Shown here piece by piece: positions 1-8,713 of a DNA stretch of 60,791 nucleotides. Each line of letters starts with the position of its first letter. The stretch's first letter is position 1. The DNA is from CAZQXD01 sp964597315. Its GTDB lineage: Bacteria; Pseudomonadota; Gammaproteobacteria; Competibacterales; Competibacteraceae. Position numbers and translations under genes: made by a program. The stretch spans positions 1-60,791 of the forward strand of contig CAZQXD010000023.1 in assembly GCA_964597315.1 (NCBI GenBank). Direction: 5' to 3'. The notes under the pieces were generated by a model. That model was not told the origin of the DNA. It did no database searches and saw only the letters and a program-made list of their open reading frames with translations.

Positions 1-18
1 GTCCATCGGAGAGAGACC

Positions 19-894
19 ATGCAAAAAATACTATTAACCCTGATGGTGGCGTTGTTCAGCGTCAGCCTGGTGACTGTTGAAGCCGAAGCCAAACGCCTTG
101 GCGGCGGCAAGAGCCTGGGCCGTTCCAGCCCCAGCTATTCCCGGCAGGCCACCCCGCCGTCGGCCCCGGCCGCCGCGCCCCGCCAGGGCGCCGCGCCCCG
201 TTCCGGCGCCAGCCGCTGGCTAGGTCCCCTGGCTGGACTGGCGGCGGGCGGACTGCTGGCGGCCATGTTGTTCGGAGATGGGTTCGAGGGTTTTCAGTTC
301 CTGGATTTCATATTGCTGATCGCCCTAGTGGTGGGGGCGGTGATGTTGTTCAAGATGCTGCGAAACCGTTCTGCAGCGCAGCGCCCGACCCCAGTGGGCG
401 CCAGCGGTCAACAGTATGCCCCCAGTGGCCCCCCCGTGGCGCCGGAGATCGGTTCGGGTCTGGGTCATGGCAACGCCCCACCGCCGCCGCCGGCGCCACG
501 TCCCGCCTGGTTCGATGAAGCGGAGTTCCTACGGGCCGCCAAGTCCCATTTCATTCGCTTGCAGGCGGCCTGGGATAAAGGGGACATGGAGGATATTCGG
601 GAGTACACCACGGCCCGGATGTTCTCGGAGCTGACTCTAGAGCGTCAGGCTCTGGACAACCAGCCCCAGTTCACGGAGGTGGTGAATCTAGACGCGCATC
701 TGGAGGGTCTGGACACCGAGTCCGGGAAGGTGGTCGCCACCGTTCGCTATAGTGGTCTGATTCGTGAGGACCGGGACGCCGAGCCACAGCCCTTCACCGA
801 GTATTGGATCATCGAACGATCCACCAACCAGGCCGACGCCAATTGGTACGTGGCGGGCATCCAACAGGACGAAGACGGTATCCGGCGGGTCTGA
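19..894 (+). CDS. Tim44-like domain membrane protein
   Basis: The 291-residue product starts with a hydrophobic signal-like stretch (residues 1-22), then a Pro/Ala-rich linker, a membrane segment at about 66-110 and a soluble C-terminal half (about 165-290). That C-terminal half has the look of the bacterial Tim44-like domain: an FLRAAKSHFIRLQAAWDKGD helix followed by a small beta-sheet region. Bacterial members are inner-membrane proteins of poorly known role, named after the mitochondrial import factor. The start is supported by GGAGAGA at 8-14. The stop overlaps the next gene as TGATG, so the two are probably translationally coupled. The family call is good; the cellular function is unknown. 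Confidence 0.8.
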   Translation: MQKILLTLMVALFSVSLVTVEAEAKRLGGGKSLGRSSPSYSRQATPPSAPAAAPRQGAAPRSGASRWLGPLAGLAAGGLLAAMLFGDGFEGFQFLDFILLIALVVGAVMLFKMLRNRSAAQRPTPVGASGQQYAPSGPPVAPEIGSGLGHGNAPPPPPAPRPAWFDEAEFLRAAKSHFIRLQAAWDKGDMEDIREYTTARMFSELTLERQALDNQPQFTEVVNLDAHLEGLDTESGKVVATVRYSGLIREDRDAEPQPFTEYWIIERSTNQADANWYVAGIQQDEDGIRRV

Positions 895-1193
895 TGGCAT
901 CGCTGATCTTGTACTCCACGGTGGGCTGCCACCTTTGTGAGCAGGCCCAGGGCTTGGTTTACGCTACCCTGGGCCGAACGGTGCCGGAAGTGGATATCGC
1001 CGATGATGATGGGCTGCTGGAACGCTACGGGGTACGGATTCCGGTGCTCAAACGCACCGACACCGGAGATGAAATCGGCTGGCCGTTCCAAGCCAGGGAA
1101 ATACGGCTGCTAGCCGGAATGGATGGCGCTGGTGACTCGGGCGATGCCCTGGAAGCGCCCTTGGACAAGGGCGGATTGGTCGGTCGCGGCTGA
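894..1193 (+). CDS. glutaredoxin-family protein
   Basis: A 99-residue thioredoxin-fold protein. It opens LILYSTVGCHLCEQA, giving the CxxC redox motif at about residues 11-14, and carries a cis-proline segment RIPVLKR at about 48-54. This resembles the DUF836/glutaredoxin-like family of small proteobacterial thiol proteins. The ATG overlaps the upstream stop by one base (TGATG), so I chose it over an upstream in-frame start at 804 that would bury the gene in its neighbour. The last 25 residues lie outside the fold and look unstructured. The role is probably thiol-disulfide exchange; the partner is unknown. Confidence 0.8.
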   Translation: MASLILYSTVGCHLCEQAQGLVYATLGRTVPEVDIADDDGLLERYGVRIPVLKRTDTGDEIGWPFQAREIRLLAGMDGAGDSGDALEAPLDKGGLVGRG

Positions 1194-1205
1194 CGCCCAG
1201 AGAAT

Positions 1206-1246
1206 GTCACCCACCTTGGGGGCTTAACCTCCCCAAGGTGGGTGAC
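1206..1246. terminator. convergent-gene hairpin, likely bidirectional terminator
   Basis: A perfect 16-bp inverted repeat (1206-1221 with 1231-1246) sits in a 9-base loop arrangement between the end of the glutaredoxin-like gene and the end of pckG, which converge here. There is no U-tract on either strand, so it is not a textbook intrinsic terminator. Position and stem strength still favour transcript ending or 3'-end protection. Confidence 0.6.
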
Positions 1247-1268
1247 GGGTTGTTACGGGGCGGCCGCG

Positions 1269-3041
1269 TCAGCCCACCGCTGCTGCTGCTGGACGCTGCT
1301 CCAGCGCTTGTTCTACCTCTAGGAACTCATCCCAGAGAGTGGCCGGCAAGCGATCCCCATACTGCCGGAAATACTCGCGGATCGCCTCCAGCTCTACCCG
1401 CCATTGCTCCTGATCCACGGATAACAGGGATCGCAAAGTGTCCTGACTCAGACCCAACTCCCGGGTGTCGATGTCTTCGGCCCGGGGCAGGCGGCCAATG
1501 GGGGTATCCTTGGCGGGGATGCGGTTTTCACAGCGGTCGACGATCCACTTAAGTACTCGCAGGTTCTCCCCGAAGCCTGGCCAGATGAACTGGCCGTCCC
1601 GGTCCTGGCGAAACCAGTTGACATGGAAAATCCGCGGCAACCGCTCGGAACGTTCGGCGAAGCTCAGCCAGTGCCCCCAGTAGTCGGCGAAGTTATAGCC
1701 GCAGAATGGCTTCATGGCCATGGGGTCGCGACGCACCACACCCACCTTGCCAGTAGCGGCGGCGGTGGTTTCCGAGGCCATGGACGCCCCCACCAACACC
1801 CCGTGCCGCCAGTCCCGGGCCTCGAACACCAGGGGCGCCAGTTCGGCGCGCCGACCTCCGAAGATGATGGCGGAGATAGGCACCCCATCGGGAAAGTCAG
1901 CCAGTTGAGAATAACTGGGGCACTGCCGGGCAGAGACCGTGAACCGGGAGTTGGGATGGGCGGCCGGGCCGCGCTCGGCGTCGAAGATCTCGCCTCGCCA
2001 GTCCAGGCGCGGGGATTGATCCTTGTTCTTGCCCTCCCACCAGGGCTGGCCGTCTTCGGTGATCGCCACGTTGGTGAAGAGGGTGTCCCGGTCCAGCATG
2101 GACAGGGCATTGGGATTGGTCTTGGCGCCGGTGCCCGGGGCCACGCCAAAGAATCCGGCCTCCGGGTTGATGGCCCATAGCCGACCGTCCTCGCCCAGGT
2201 GCATCCAGGCGATGTCGTCGCCCACGGTCCAGACCTTGTAGCCGGGCAGGGAGGCGGGGGGGATCAGCATGGCCAGATTGGTCTTGCCGCAGGCGCTGGG
2301 GAAGGCGGCGGCCACATAGTGAATCCCGCCCTGGGGATCCTCGATGCCCAAGATCAGCATATGTTCCGCCAGCCAGCCCTCCTGGCGGGCCTGCCAGGAG
2401 GCGATGCGCAGGGCGTGGCATTTTTTGCCCAGCAGAGCGTTGCCCCCATAGCCGGAACCGATGCTCTTGATGGTCAGTTCCTCGGGAAAGTGCATGATAA
2501 AGCGCCGGTTCGGGTCCAGATCGCCTAGGGAATGCAGGCCCTTGACGAAGCTCCCTTCCCGCTCGATGCGGGCTAGGGCGGCCTTGCCCATGCGGGTCAT
2601 GATCCGCATATTGGCGACCACGTAGGGGCTATCGGTGATCTCCACGCCGCAGCGGGCCAGGGGGGAGTCGATAGGTCCCATGCAATAGGGGATGACGTAG
2701 AGTGTGCGGCCTTGCATGGCGCCGTCAAACAGGGCGTCCACCTTGGCGTGGGCCTCGGTCGGGTCCATCCAGTGGTTGTTGGGACCGGCAGCGTCCCGGT
2801 CGCGGGTACAGATGAAGGTCAGATGCTCCGTGCGAGCCACATCGGTGGGGTGGGAGCGGTGCAAATAGCAGTTGGGATGGGTCTTGTCATTCAGGGGGAT
2901 CAACTCCCCGGAGCCTAGCATCTGGTCGATCAGGGACTGATATTCCTGTTCGGAACCGTCGCACCAGTGGACATGCTCGGGCCTGGTCAGGCGGGCGACC
3001 TCTTCCACCCAGTCACGCAAGGCTTGGTTAGTCGTCGTCAT
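1269..3041 (-). CDS. pckG: phosphoenolpyruvate carboxykinase (GTP)
   Basis: A 590-residue cytosolic enzyme that interconverts oxaloacetate and PEP using GTP/GDP, at the gluconeogenesis/anaplerosis branch. Diagnostic features: the P-loop AFPSACGKTNLA at about residues 246-257, which includes the reactive cysteine of the GTP-type family; the metal-site region VGDDIAWMH near 273-281; and the substrate-site segment GYGGNALLGKKC near 197-208. Length is normal for the GTP class, which is less common in gammaproteobacteria than the ATP class. AGGAAG lies about 10 bases before the ATG. The gene is single, with a roughly 200-bp AT-richer leader shared with the end of the DedA gene. Confidence 0.97.
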   Translation of the reverse strand: MTTTNQALRDWVEEVARLTRPEHVHWCDGSEQEYQSLIDQMLGSGELIPLNDKTHPNCYLHRSHPTDVARTEHLTFICTRDRDAAGPNNHWMDPTEAHAKVDALFDGAMQGRTLYVIPYCMGPIDSPLARCGVEITDSPYVVANMRIMTRMGKAALARIEREGSFVKGLHSLGDLDPNRRFIMHFPEELTIKSIGSGYGGNALLGKKCHALRIASWQARQEGWLAEHMLILGIEDPQGGIHYVAAAFPSACGKTNLAMLIPPASLPGYKVWTVGDDIAWMHLGEDGRLWAINPEAGFFGVAPGTGAKTNPNALSMLDRDTLFTNVAITEDGQPWWEGKNKDQSPRLDWRGEIFDAERGPAAHPNSRFTVSARQCPSYSQLADFPDGVPISAIIFGGRRAELAPLVFEARDWRHGVLVGASMASETTAAATGKVGVVRRDPMAMKPFCGYNFADYWGHWLSFAERSERLPRIFHVNWFRQDRDGQFIWPGFGENLRVLKWIVDRCENRIPAKDTPIGRLPRAEDIDTRELGLSQDTLRSLLSVDQEQWRVELEAIREYFRQYGDRLPATLWDEFLEVEQALEQRPAAAAVG

Positions 3042-3207
3042 CGTGGTGAGTCTTCCTGTCTTGAGTATGTAAAAATGCGGTTGTAGGCAGCATGTAGTCC
3101 GATGCTTCGTCGAGAGTATCCCCGATCTAGGGATTCAGGAAAACCCCGGATTGCTGATTTTGGCAGGATTTTTCTTATGGTGAAGGTGTGAGTGTAAAAA
3201 CAGGTGT

Positions 3208-3228
3208 AAATTTCGAATGGTGAAATTT
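3208..3228. promoter_or_regulatory. AT-rich inverted repeat upstream of pckG
   Basis: AAATTTC (3208-3214) pairs perfectly with GAAATTT (3222-3228) across 7 bases. It lies between the DedA stop and the pckG leader (3042-3237), which otherwise holds only AT-rich sequence with no gene. It could be an operator for pckG or a 3' structure of the DedA transcript; nothing here decides between them. Confidence 0.3.
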
Positions 3229-3237
3229 TGATGCGTC

Positions 3238-3813
3238 TCAGGAGTGGGAGCGTGACCTGTCCTGGCGAGAACGTCGGAAGCTGTAGACCAGCCAGCCGAC
3301 GATACTCACGCAGGCGATCAAGACCAGGGCATGCAGTTCAAACGTTTTGAGGTCTCCCAGGAACGCTTCCACGGCCCGACCGAAGATGTAGCCTGCCGTG
3401 CCCACCAGGGTAGCCCAAACGGCAACCCCTATGGCGTTCAGTAGCACAAAGCGCCAGGTTTTGACACCGCTCATGCCAATCACGAACGGGGTGACGGTGC
3501 GCACGCCGTAAAGAAAATGAAAACTGAGAATCAACAGGGTTTGATGGCGCTCCAGTTGCCAGGCGACCCAGTTGGTGCGCCGCTGCCATTTGGGATGACG
3601 GGCCAACAGCGACTTTCCGTGATAGCGGCCCAGGAAAAAATACAGTTGGTCACCGAAAAACCCCCCGCAGAAGGCTAGGAAAATAACCCATTGCAGTTGC
3701 AGATAGCCCAGCTTGGCCCCGAGTCCACCTAGCACCAGCACGGTTTCCCCTTCCAGAAACGCCCCCAATACCACGATGGGGTAGCCGTAATTTTCTAGTA
3801 AGGTTTGCAGCAT
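3238..3813 (-). CDS. DedA family membrane protein
   Basis: A 191-residue multi-pass inner-membrane protein. The DedA/SNARE-associated signature is visible: LGAFLEGETVLVLGG near residues 16-30, GGFFGDQLYFFLGRYHG near 50-66, and the arginine-containing FLYGVRTVTPFVIGMSG at about 100-116. The C-terminus is Arg-rich. Family members act in lipid-carrier recycling and membrane homeostasis. Slightly short but complete. It is divergent in context, between pckG and the protease gene, all on the minus strand but with gaps that suggest separate units. Confidence 0.92.
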   Translation of the reverse strand: MLQTLLENYGYPIVVLGAFLEGETVLVLGGLGAKLGYLQLQWVIFLAFCGGFFGDQLYFFLGRYHGKSLLARHPKWQRRTNWVAWQLERHQTLLILSFHFLYGVRTVTPFVIGMSGVKTWRFVLLNAIGVAVWATLVGTAGYIFGRAVEAFLGDLKTFELHALVLIACVSIVGWLVYSFRRSRQDRSRSHS

Positions 3814-3931
3814 AGGGGTTGACTTCCAAAGTAAAAACCGGTGGGGATGGCTGTGATTAATAGGGTGTCGGCCCGCCCCACCGTCAACGTTGACGTTCCA
3901 GTGGGGCGGACTGGGGGAGATGGTTCCGGGG

Positions 3932-5344
3932 CTAGGGTTCGGGGGGCAGCGTCAAGGCCAGAAACAAGGCGCCTCCCTCTCGTTGCACCAGTACGGGCAC
4001 GGGTTTCCCGGTGGGGAGCGCCTTGACGATCTGGCGGAAGTCGCTGGTATTGGAAACTTCAGCATTGTTGATCCGCGTAATGATATCTCCCTCCAGAATA
4101 CCGGCCCTAGCGGCGGGACCGTCCGGCTCAACGGTGTCCACCAACACGCCTTTGCTGCCGGTTTCCGTCTGCTGCTCGGGGCTTAGATCGTCCACCTGGA
4201 TGCGCAGGGGGTTGGGCGCTGGGCGACCGATCACCGGCCGTCCCGGCTGGTCTTGCAATTCCCCGAGTCTGACTGTCAAGTTCTGCTCTTCGCCGTCGCG
4301 AATCACCCGTACCGACGAATCGGTATTGGGTGTGGTTCGGCCCACCAGCATGGGGAGTTCACTGGAGCGCTCAACGGGCGCGCCGCCAAAGGCCACGATG
4401 ACATCGCCGGGTTCAAGCCCGGCTCGCTGGGCTGGGCTGTTATCGAATACCTGGCCCACCAGGGCGCCCCGAGGACGGTCTAGTCCGAAGGACTGGGCCA
4501 ATTCTGGGGTGACCGGTTGGATCATGACCCCCAACCAGCCCCGGGAAACCCGTCCCCTCGTCTTTAGCTGCTCGGCCACCTCCATGGCCACATCAATGGG
4601 AATGGCGAACGATACCCCCATATAGCCCCCGGTGCGGCTGTAAATTTGGGAATTGACGCCGATCACCTCGCCGTCCAGGTTGAATAATGGACCGCCGGAG
4701 TTGCCGGGATTGACCGCCGCGTCGGTCTGGATAAATGGCACATAGCTGTCCCGGGGCAGGCTGCGGCCCAGGGCGCTGATGATCCCTTGGGTGGCGGTCG
4801 CTTCTAGTCCGAAAGGAGAGCCGATGGCCAGCACCCATTGGCCGACTTTGAGTTTACCGGGATCGCCGATTTGAACGGCGGGAAGCTGGCGGTCGGTTTC
4901 GATCTTGAGCATGGCCACATCGGTACGAGGATCAACGCCCACCACTTCGGCCGTAAACTGGGTTTGATCCTGCAAGCCGACTCGGATTTGTCCGCCGCCC
5001 TCAATGACATGGGCGTTGGTCAGGATATAGCCATCATTGGAGATGATGAAACCCGACCCCTTCGAGAACTGGGGACGGTTGCGGGGCGCGCGCTCGGGCA
5101 ACTGATCGAAAAAGCGCTTGAAATACTCGTAAAAGGGATTGTCCTGGTCATCCGGCGAAGGAAACGGCAGGTCCCGTGGCGATGGACCCAGACGGTCCTC
5201 GGCTTCAACGTCGATGCTGACCACGGCGGGGCCGTAGCGTTCCACCAACTCGGTAAACTCAGGGAACGACGAGGCGCCCGCCGCAGTCCCCCACCAAAAA
5301 GCGCCCAGCAGGGCGGCGGGCCATGTTGCCAACATACGATACAT
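3932..5344 (-). CDS. degQ: DegQ/MucD-type periplasmic serine protease (Do family)
   Basis: A 470-residue exported protease-chaperone. Signal peptide at residues 1-24. The trypsin-like domain carries the triad His112 (ILTNAHV), Asp142 (RTDVAML) and Ser216 (GNSGGPL). Two PDZ domains follow at about 275-360 and 385-465. Family function is degradation of misfolded periplasmic proteins. AGGAG 7 bases before the ATG supports the start. Degenerate Gln/Pro linkers separate the domains. DegQ, DegP and MucD cannot be told apart reliably from sequence alone, so the symbol is provisional. Confidence 0.93.
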   Translation of the reverse strand: MYRMLATWPAALLGAFWWGTAAGASSFPEFTELVERYGPAVVSIDVEAEDRLGPSPRDLPFPSPDDQDNPFYEYFKRFFDQLPERAPRNRPQFSKGSGFIISNDGYILTNAHVIEGGGQIRVGLQDQTQFTAEVVGVDPRTDVAMLKIETDRQLPAVQIGDPGKLKVGQWVLAIGSPFGLEATATQGIISALGRSLPRDSYVPFIQTDAAVNPGNSGGPLFNLDGEVIGVNSQIYSRTGGYMGVSFAIPIDVAMEVAEQLKTRGRVSRGWLGVMIQPVTPELAQSFGLDRPRGALVGQVFDNSPAQRAGLEPGDVIVAFGGAPVERSSELPMLVGRTTPNTDSSVRVIRDGEEQNLTVRLGELQDQPGRPVIGRPAPNPLRIQVDDLSPEQQTETGSKGVLVDTVEPDGPAARAGILEGDIITRINNAEVSNTSDFRQIVKALPTGKPVPVLVQREGGALFLALTLPPEP

Positions 5345-5420
5345 AGCGGTTCTCCTAGAGAGCGGTGACGCCGAATCTCAAGTGGATTTAAAGGCGCTTC
5401 TGCTTGCCTGGGACTGACCT

Positions 5421-6509
5421 TCAGGCGCCGGTTTGGTTCGCCGCCGTTCCCAGCCGGGTCCGCCGCAGGGCTTTGTGCAGCAGATGCCGGGCCAGCAGCA
5501 GGGGCGGCATCCGCAGCCAATGGGAGCGCACATATAACAACCAACCGGCCAGGGCGTCGGTGGGCGTGGGTTCTGGTCCGGCCAGCAGGGCGCGGATCAC
5601 CAGACGGTCCATCAACCAGCGCACCGGACGGTTGGGACCCGCCGTATCCAAGATCGCATCGACGGATTCGGGCAGCGGGGTATGGAGCAGTCGGCGGGCA
5701 TAGCGCAAAGCGTAAAACAGCGGCCGCTCCAGGTCCATGTGCTTGGCGCGTCGCGGCAACTCCTCCCAGAACGTCGGCGTGGCGCCGAAATGCTCCAGCA
5801 GTTCGTGTATATCCACCAGATCCCGCAGTCCCTTGTCAAAATCGCCGTCATAAAATGCGTGGGCGGCGCTGTGCAGGATCATATCGGCGGGGCAGGGGAC
5901 GTAAACTCCTGGCTCCCGCGTGGGAACGACCGCCGCCATGAGCGCCGCCGGGTCCGGGGTGAGTCGGGCGGTGGTGGGGAGGAGAGTATGGTGGATGTCC
6001 ACCTCGGTGCCCCGTAGCCGGTGGCGCATGGGCGGCAGTTCGTGCATCCAGCGGCGGTAGTACTGCTGGTCATAGTCGTCTAGTTTGACCGGTAGCCAGC
6101 CATGGCCGCGAAGGGCGGCTTCCACGTCGGCCAAGCGGCCTTTGGAAACCAGTATGTCCACGTCGGCGGCCAGCCTGCCAGAGGCGCAGGGCAACTCCGC
6201 CAAGTGGTAGGCAGCGCCTTTTAACAGGATCAAGGGCAGGCCGGTATCCGCCAGGGCGCGTCGTAGCCGGTTGACTTCCCATTGGATTCGGCGGGCGCGA
6301 TCATCGGCCAATATCCGGGCGGATTCCAGATGTGGCAGCACCCGGGAGGGAACGTCGGGCAGGGCCTGGCGCCGGGCGAGCCAAGGTTGAAACTTACCCA
6401 GCACCCCCGCATACCGGGCCAGGGGCAGCAGTGTGTCCCATTCTTTTAAGCTGAGCCGAAGGAGTGTCCGGGGTTGGGCTAGGACACGCAACAATACAGT
6501 GTTGACCAT
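5421..6509 (-). CDS. nucleotidyltransferase-family protein of an HPr-rel-A cassette
   Basis: A 362-residue protein of the NTP_transf_5 type: LILLKGAAYHL at about residues 93-103, then an acidic pair DVDILV at 116-121, which matches the metal-binding D-x-D of the nucleotidyltransferase fold. The rest is helical and Arg-rich. Such proteins recur next to PqqD-like and HprK-related genes in the HPr-rel-A system, and those genes lie just across the divergent intergenic region here. I chose the ATG at 6509; an in-frame TTG at 6557 would add 16 residues, and neither has a clear ribosome site. Its nucleotide and target are unknown. Last 30 residues are basic. Confidence 0.8.
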   Translation of the reverse strand: MVNTVLLRVLAQPRTLLRLSLKEWDTLLPLARYAGVLGKFQPWLARRQALPDVPSRVLPHLESARILADDRARRIQWEVNRLRRALADTGLPLILLKGAAYHLAELPCASGRLAADVDILVSKGRLADVEAALRGHGWLPVKLDDYDQQYYRRWMHELPPMRHRLRGTEVDIHHTLLPTTARLTPDPAALMAAVVPTREPGVYVPCPADMILHSAAHAFYDGDFDKGLRDLVDIHELLEHFGATPTFWEELPRRAKHMDLERPLFYALRYARRLLHTPLPESVDAILDTAGPNRPVRWLMDRLVIRALLAGPEPTPTDALAGWLLYVRSHWLRMPPLLLARHLLHKALRRTRLGTAANQTGA

Positions 6510-6815
6510 GAGGCGTCCGTGACGGATGAGTGGATAGACAATGCTGGTGATGGCCAATGATTGAAGAATTGTGAATTTTCATCGCAGCCTGCGTCAGTTA
6601 ATTTTACAGATACCCACTGCCTGATGGGAGTACTCTGAGGGTCATGGATTGTAAAACTTTATTTTAGATATGAATTTGTTTCACGGGAATGATTATTGCA
6701 GCGAGGTTTGGTAGATTTTTCCACTTTCTACGAGCGGCTATCGTGTGGTTATGCATTCGGTTGCCGATCCTTTAGAATGCCTGAAAGAGATTGATTACTT
6801 TTGGAGAAGGCAATA
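6510..6815. promoter_or_regulatory. divergent intergenic region of the HPr-rel-A cassette
   Basis: About 300 AT-rich bases separate the divergent nucleotidyltransferase and exported-protein genes. Base composition drops sharply compared with the flanks. I see no further ORF. The region must hold promoters for both directions, but I could not assign -35/-10 boxes with confidence. Confidence 0.45.
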
Positions 6816-7430
6816 ATGGCTGATCGCAGCGAACAACGAGCTTCCTCCCGACGCCCAGATATTGAGCCGACCGGGCGTCAGGACAAGTCCGTTTCCGATG
6901 CCCGCCGCCGCCTGGTCAAGGGCGCCGCGCTTGGTTTGCCCGCCGTGCTGACCTTAAACGGTGGCGCAGCGCTGGCGGCCTCTAGCACCCCGACCCGGTG
7001 TCTACAGAATCGTCCTGATACCGATCCCACCGCAGTTGATTTGCTGATCGACAATGCCGGGGGAACCAACGAACTAAACGCCACTGGAGAGTGGCTGCGC
7101 AGAGGGGTCGATACCCGCACTTACAGGAACATCAACACCGGCGATGAGATCATCGTCTATCTGGACAGTTCCGCTCCCAGCAGCAGCCAATGGTTTTACC
7201 GGTTTGCCGCGAATGGCGGCCCCACGGGCTATACCTTTGGCCAACAGAGCGAAATGGATGCGGCGTTTGCCCCGGACGCCAACTGGACCATTACCAGCGG
7301 CGTCAACGCCAACCTAGCCCTGGTGCTGGTGGACGATAGCGGTAATGTTCAGTCCTACAGCCTGCCGAGTGGGGGCCAGGCACAGCCGGTCATGGGTTCT
7401 TGTTGGGGTTCGTTCGTTTCCAATCCATAA
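6816..7430 (+). CDS. Tat-exported protein of unknown function, candidate HPr-rel-A substrate
   Basis: A 204-residue protein starting at the ATG 5 bases after GGAGAAGG (6803-6810), rather than at the upstream TTG. After a charged 29-residue leader comes an RRRLVKG twin-arginine motif (about 30-36), a hydrophobic stretch and an AxA cleavage site near 55, so Tat export is likely. The mature part is polar and Gly/Asn/Ser-rich, with only two cysteines, near its two ends (Cys62 and Cys196). I do not recognise a fold. It lies 77 bases before the PqqD-like gene, in the same direction, which makes it a candidate for the protein handled by this system; that is inference. Confidence 0.75.
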   Translation: MADRSEQRASSRRPDIEPTGRQDKSVSDARRRLVKGAALGLPAVLTLNGGAALAASSTPTRCLQNRPDTDPTAVDLLIDNAGGTNELNATGEWLRRGVDTRTYRNINTGDEIIVYLDSSAPSSSQWFYRFAANGGPTGYTFGQQSEMDAAFAPDANWTITSGVNANLALVLVDDSGNVQSYSLPSGGQAQPVMGSCWGSFVSNP

Positions 7431-7455
7431 CTTCGGGAATGCCGCTTTATACGTT

Positions 7456-7473
7456 CCGCCCCGGCACGGGCGG
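7456..7473 (+). terminator. hairpin between candidate substrate and maturation genes
   Basis: CCGCCC (7456-7461) pairs with GGGCGG (7468-7473) in the 77-bp gap after the exported-protein gene, followed by GGGTATTT. The run of U is short, so this may be a weak terminator or attenuator that lowers expression of the downstream PqqD/HprK pair relative to the exported protein. Confidence 0.4.
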
Positions 7474-7507
7474 GGGTATTTGCCGTTCCCGTCACCGATA
7501 ATTTTAC

Positions 7508-7804
7508 ATGATCTCACCGCTATCCCGCCGTTGGCGGCTCAACCCCGCCTGCCTCTTCCACTGGCGACATTGGGATCAAGAATACATACTATTCAACGCT
7601 GCCTCGGGCCAGACCCATTTTCTCAACACCCTGGGCGCCGATGTTTTGGACTGGCTAGGCAGGGAGCCTCTGTACGCATCGGAATTGGAGCAACGCCTGG
7701 CCACCCAGCATAATTTAACCCAGGACAATGACTTACGAGATTTCCTCGCGGATTTGCTGACCAGCCTGGATGAGCTGGGGCTGATTGAGCCGGATTCCTC
7801 GTGA
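7508..7804 (+). CDS. HPr-rel-A system PqqD-family peptide chaperone
   Basis: A 98-residue winged-helix protein of the PqqD type, the fold that binds leader peptides in RiPP pathways. Visible features are the strand pair YILFNAASGQTHFLNTLGADVLDWLG (pieces at about 27-52) followed by helices with ELEQRLA and the closing FLADLLTSLDELGLIEP, the usual PqqD end. Its stop overlaps the GTG start of the next gene by 3 bases, showing tight coupling to the HprK-related kinase. The peptide it binds is not known; the upstream exported protein is a candidate. Confidence 0.85.
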   Translation: MISPLSRRWRLNPACLFHWRHWDQEYILFNAASGQTHFLNTLGADVLDWLGREPLYASELEQRLATQHNLTQDNDLRDFLADLLTSLDELGLIEPDSS

Positions 7805-8706
7805 ACATCGCCACCGTGGACCACAGCGAGTTCAGGCGCCGCCTACGTAGGGGCAGCCTGTGCCTGCGCCTGGGTCCCTTCACTGTACGGGTGCGCAGCG
7901 ACGTCGCCAATAGCAAACTGTTACATTGGGTTTACAGTCCCTATGTGCAGGAGCATGACGACGGTTTTGCGGATTTCCATGTCTGGCTGTACCGGGGGCG
8001 GGGGTTGCGTCGTTGGTGGCGTCCCCAAGTGCGGTTACAGGTAGACGGCCAACAGCCGTTTATGCCTTTTCCCGAGGATACGGCTCTGCCGTTTCTGGAG
8101 TGGGGCTTGAACTGGTGCGTGGCCACCCGTGCCAATCAGTATCTGATGCTGCACGCTGGGGCGGTGGAAAAGCACGGTCGGGTGTTGCTGTTGCCCGCCT
8201 GGCCCGGTTCCGGCAAGAGTACCCTGACCGCCGCTCTGATGCTGCGGGGCTGGCGGCTACTGTCCGACGAGTTCGGGCTGGTGCAGCCAGAAGACCTATC
8301 CGTGGCGCCGCTGCCCCGGCCCATTCCCCTGAAAAACGAGTCCATCGCCGTCATTCGTGGTTTTGATGACCAAGCGGTGATGGGTCCGGCTTTTCCCAAA
8401 ACCCGCAAGGGCACGGTAGCCCATCTACGTCCGACCCAGACCAGTATCGACCGGGGCCTGGAAGCCGCACCGGCCCGCTGGGTGGTATTCCCCAAATACG
8501 AGGCCGGGGCCGAGGCTCGGCTGAAGCCCCTGACCCGGGAACGGGCATTTCTCAAGCTGTCCGGCAACTCCTTCAACTATGAGATGATTGGACTGCGCGG
8601 CTTCGAGACCGCCGCCGGGCTGATCGAGAACTGCCAAAGTCTGCTGTTCCGCTACAGCGATCTGGATCAGGCGGTGGCGTGCCTGGACCGGCTGGCGGAC
8701 GCCTGA
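7801..8706 (+). CDS. HprK-related kinase A
   Basis: A 301-residue relative of HPr kinase/phosphorylase. The segment LMLHAGAVE at about 115-123 precedes a P-loop PAWPGSGKSTLTAAL (132-146) and the acidic LLSDEFGLV at 154-161, the same order as in HprK C-terminal domains. No HPr protein is encoded nearby, and the family is known from HPr-rel-A cassettes, not from the PTS. The start is a GTG overlapping the PqqD gene. It may phosphorylate a protein or peptide substrate; the target is unknown. It ends 7 bases before the convergent tamB stop. Confidence 0.87.
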   Translation: MNIATVDHSEFRRRLRRGSLCLRLGPFTVRVRSDVANSKLLHWVYSPYVQEHDDGFADFHVWLYRGRGLRRWWRPQVRLQVDGQQPFMPFPEDTALPFLEWGLNWCVATRANQYLMLHAGAVEKHGRVLLLPAWPGSGKSTLTAALMLRGWRLLSDEFGLVQPEDLSVAPLPRPIPLKNESIAVIRGFDDQAVMGPAFPKTRKGTVAHLRPTQTSIDRGLEAAPARWVVFPKYEAGAEARLKPLTRERAFLKLSGNSFNYEMIGLRGFETAAGLIENCQSLLFRYSDLDQAVACLDRLADA

Positions 8707-8713
8707 GCGCCGC

